DNA of 64,000 nucleotides, from NCBI RefSeq assembly GCF_004343505.1, contig NZ_SLXU01000006.1:85903-149902 (forward strand). Direction: 5' to 3'. Made by a program: the position numbers and the translations under genes. Source of the stretch: Rhodovulum bhavnagarense (GTDB lineage: Bacteria; Pseudomonadota; Alphaproteobacteria; Rhodobacterales; Rhodobacteraceae). Shown here in pieces: positions 61,777 through 64,000 of the stretch (positions are counted from its first letter, which is position 1; every line of letters starts with the position of its first letter). Below the pieces are notes generated by a model. The model ran no database searches. It had not been told where the DNA came from and was given only the letters and a program-made list of their open reading frames with translations.

Positions 61777-62553
61777 ATGGCTTACAAGACGCTGATCGTC
61801 GAGATCGAGGACCACATCGCGCTGATCCGGCTGAACCGGCCCGACGCGCTGAATGCCCTGAATGCCGAACTGATGGCCGAGCTGGCCGACGCGGTCACGG
61901 CGGCGGATGCCAATGACAAGGTTCGCTGCATCGTCCTGACCGGTTCGGAAAAGGCGTTTGCGGCCGGTGCCGACATCCGCGAGATGAGCGGCAAGAGCTT
62001 CGTCGACGTCTATGCGGGCGATCTGTTCACCAAGGATACCGAGCGGTTCCTGGCCTGCCGCAAGCCCATCGTCGCCGCGGTCTCCGGCTATGCCCTGGGC
62101 GGGGGATGCGAATTGGCGATGATGTGCGATTTCATCATCGCGGCGGACACCGCCAAGTTCGGCCAGCCGGAAATCAACTTGGGCGTGGTCGCGGGCATCG
62201 GCGGAACACAGCGCCTGACCCGGATCGTGGGCAAGTCAAAGGCGATGGACATGCACCTGACCGGCCGCTTCATGGGTGCCGAAGAGGCGGAACGCGCGGG
62301 GCTGGTGTCGCGCGTGGTGCCCGCCAAGAAGTTGATGGAAGAAGCCATGGCCGTGGCCGAGAAGATCGCCGAGAAATCGGCGCTGACCACGATGGCCGTC
62401 AAGGAATGTGTCAATCGCAGCTATGAAACCACCCTGCGCGAGGGGTTGTTGTTCGAACGCCGTATGTTCCACATGATGTTTGCCACCGAGGACCAGAGCG
62501 AGGGCATGCAGGCATTTGTCGAAAAACGCGAGCCGCAGTTCCGCGACAGGTAA
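61777..62553 (+). CDS. Enoyl-CoA hydratase
   Basis: A 258-aa crotonase-family enzyme. The oxyanion-hole region AFAAGADIREM and the two catalytic Glu residues (GGGCELAMMCD and FGQPEINLGVVAGIGGTQR) are all present, so it should be a real hydratase for short-chain enoyl-CoA. The ATG at 61777 follows GGAGG. It lies between mutM and rpsT as in relatives. The precise pathway (beta-oxidation, PaaF-like or other) cannot be set from sequence. Confidence 0.92.
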   Translation: MAYKTLIVEIEDHIALIRLNRPDALNALNAELMAELADAVTAADANDKVRCIVLTGSEKAFAAGADIREMSGKSFVDVYAGDLFTKDTERFLACRKPIVAAVSGYALGGGCELAMMCDFIIAADTAKFGQPEINLGVVAGIGGTQRLTRIVGKSKAMDMHLTGRFMGAEEAERAGLVSRVVPAKKLMEEAMAVAEKIAEKSALTTMAVKECVNRSYETTLREGLLFERRMFHMMFATEDQSEGMQAFVEKREPQFRDR

Positions 62554-62717
62554 CGCTTTTCGTCTTTTCTTTCGCTCCGATCTGACCTATAGGCCGGGGC
62601 TTACATGCGTGTGAGGCCCGCTTGGCCGGAATCAGCCGGTAGATGCAAACCCGGCCGGGGCCTCGGTTCGCGCCAGAAATTTTTGACGTCGAGACCCGGA
62701 GAAGGGAACAGATACAA

Positions 62718-62984
62718 ATGGCAAATTCGCCCCAAGCCAAGAAGCGCGCCCGCCAGAACGAGCGCCGTTATGCCGTGAACAAGGCCCGCCGTTCGCGCAT
62801 CCGTACCTATCTGCGCAAGGTCGAAGAGGCTATCGCCTCGGGCGATCAGGCGTCCGCCCAGGCCGCCTTGCGTGCCGCCCAGCCCGAGCTGATGCGTGGC
62901 GTCACCAAGGGCGTCATGCACAAGAATACCGTGGCGCGGAAAATGTCCCGCCTTTCGGCACGGGTCAAGGCGCTGGGCGCCTGA
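62718..62984 (+). CDS. rpsT: 30S ribosomal protein S20
   Basis: An 88-aa basic ribosomal protein: [21 protein letters not shown] then [18 protein letters not shown] and [24 protein letters not shown] C-terminus. It binds 16S rRNA in early 30S assembly. The ATG at 62718 follows GAAGGGA. In related genomes rpsT is usually just upstream of dnaA. Here an IS110 element follows instead. Confidence 0.97.
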   Translation: MANSPQAKKRARQNERRYAVNKARRSRIRTYLRKVEEAIASGDQASAQAALRAAQPELMRGVTKGVMHKNTVARKMSRLSARVKALGA

Positions 62985-63007
62985 ACGATCCTTTAACCAT
63001 AGGTAAT

Positions 63008-63040
63008 GGAAAGGGGCGCGCCGCAGGGTTGCGCCCTTCC
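63008..63040 (+). terminator. Imperfect hairpin after rpsT
   Basis: GGAAAGGGGCGC pairs imperfectly with GCGCCCTTCC (two bulges), an apparent rpsT terminator stem, but no T tract follows. The stem ends exactly at the IS110 transposase stop, so the original tail may have been displaced by the insertion. Confidence 0.45.
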
Positions 63041-64000
63041 TAAGAAACAGCCTCTGTCTGGGGAATGGGCTCCAATGCAAAACCGAGGGTCTTGGCGCGC
63101 CGTTGAAGGTTGGAGAGCACGCGTTTCCGATGTCGTTCATCATAGGCTGCAGCCCCTTGATCCTGATATGTCATGCCATGGCGGATTGCGTTGTAGAACA
63201 GGACCGCAATCTTGCGCGCCGTCGCCGTAACCGCCTTCTGCTTGCCTATGCGCGATGACAGTCGGCGGTAAAACGCGCCCAGGGCCGTATCGCTTTTGCC
63301 AATCGTAACGGCTGCCAAGCGCAAGAGAGAGGCCGCGCGACTTGAGGACCGGCGCGTCCGCGAGGACAGCAGCTTGCCCCCAGAGATCTTGTTACCCGGG
63401 GCCAAACAGAGCCAGGAGGTGAAGTGCTTGGCGCTCTGCCAGGCGCGCAGGTCCGTGCCGCATTCTGCCACAAGCTTCAGAGCCAGCGACGGGCCGAGGC
63501 CGTGGATCTGCGTCAGGTCTGTGCCCAACACCCCGTAAAGCGCCGCTCGCACATCAAAAGACGGCGCGTTGTGCTGCCTGCCTTTGATCCGTGCTTTCGG
63601 CAGCGAAGCCAGATCACCTTCAGCCCGGACAGTCAAAGCGGCGACTGCCGCTTCCAGCTTCCGGTCGCATGTCTCAATCTGTGCTTTGTAAAAGTCGTAA
63701 AGCTCCAAAGACTGTGTCAGGGCAAAGACGTGCTCCTCACGGTCGTTGCCGACCAGCGCGGCCTTGATCGTCTCCATCGAGGATTTGCAGCGAATATCCC
63801 GGAACGCGGCAAGAACCTCCGGATCACGCTCGCCTCCAACGATGGCACGGATGATCCGCATGCCCGTCGCGCCCGTGATGTCGGAGACGACATGATGCAG
63901 TTGAAGGTTCATCTCCATCAACGCCTTCTGCATGTGCTGGATGTGAGCGGCGGCATACTCGGTGAGCCGTTCCCTTTGCCGCATGTAGGCGCGCAGGGTG
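63040..64000 (-). mobile_element. IS110-family transposase, partial at window edge
   Basis: At least 319 residues of an IS110-type transposase. The frame remains open to the window end, so the N-terminal DEDD catalytic domain lies outside. The visible part has HIQHMQKALMEMNLQLHHVVSDITG and the C-terminal transposase_20 region (TQIHGLGPSLALKLVAECGTDLRAW, split; then CLAPGNKISGGK with the family Ser in GGKLLSSRTRRSSSR). IS110 elements move with a Holliday-junction-like recombinase, guided in some members by bridge RNA. No terminal inverted repeats are expected. Confidence 0.88.

Noticed and set aside
1..64000. CRISPR arrays, prophage or defence islands.
   Set aside because: No regularly spaced repeats, capsid, integrase or nuclease-toxin genes were found. 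The only mobile DNA is the IS256 remnant and the IS110 element.

Overview
The window is high-GC DNA from an alphaproteobacterium, most likely a member of the Rhodobacteraceae (Roseobacter/Rhodobacter group). The evidence is the RegB/SenC/RegA redox locus, AddAB in place of RecBCD, the FlbT/FlaF flagellin regulators, CtrA-type TTAA-N7-TTAA sites, a GAAC-N7-GAAC LexA box, and an alphaproteobacterial Mic60 homologue between hemD and a hemY-like gene. No photosynthesis gene is visible. Assignments come from reading the sequence; no database search was possible.

Region 1 (1-24,033) is housekeeping. trxA is followed by a tight minus-strand block, tsaE-amgK-murU-addB-addA (tRNA t6A modification, cell-wall sugar recycling, double-strand break repair). 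Next come a DivL-like PAS protein with two perfect CtrA boxes upstream, regB, and divergent senC-regA plus a small lipoprotein. Then follow an HD hydrolase, ahcY, a stand-alone trpB, a DUF2853 gene, EVE and YciI proteins, gpsA and tsaD, and a divergent hemD-mic60-hemY-like operon.

Region 2 (24,091-27,895) is a small disturbed junction. It holds tRNA-Thr(CGU) with a strong terminator, then an ORF joining the first part of ImuA (SOS mutasome) to the C-terminal end of an IS256-family transposase. The ORF still lies behind a promoter-embedded LexA box. A DEAD-box RNA helicase with a very basic tail follows.

Region 3 (27,896-58,498) is a 30-kb flagellar cluster of at least 33 genes. It encodes stator (motA, motB, a MotE-like protein), hook and filament (flgE, flgK, flgL, flgD, fliK, flagellin), rings and rod (fliF, flgB, flgC, flgF, flgG, flgH, flgI, fliE, a rod-binding protein), export apparatus (flhA, flhB, fliP, fliQ, fliR, fliI, a FliH-like protein), FliN, two FliL-type proteins, FlbT/FlaF, a FlgN-like chaperone and several lineage proteins. 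I find no fliG, fliM or flagellar sigma factor. CtrA-like half-site pairs precede flgE and the fliF/fliL divergence, with weaker ones before motB, the flagellin gene and fliK.

Region 4 (58,495-64,000) contains ubiB-ubiE (ubiquinone synthesis), divergent mutM, an enoyl-CoA hydratase and rpsT. An IS110-family transposase runs off the window end directly after rpsT.

I did not find an obviously new defence or mobile system. The observations most worth following are the ImuA-IS256 chimera behind a LexA box, the DivL-like gene with tandem CtrA sites, a LapB-like architecture in the hemY-like protein, an orphan promoter-terminator unit near 17.7 kb, and a short ORF with a strong ribosome-binding site overlapping flhA.
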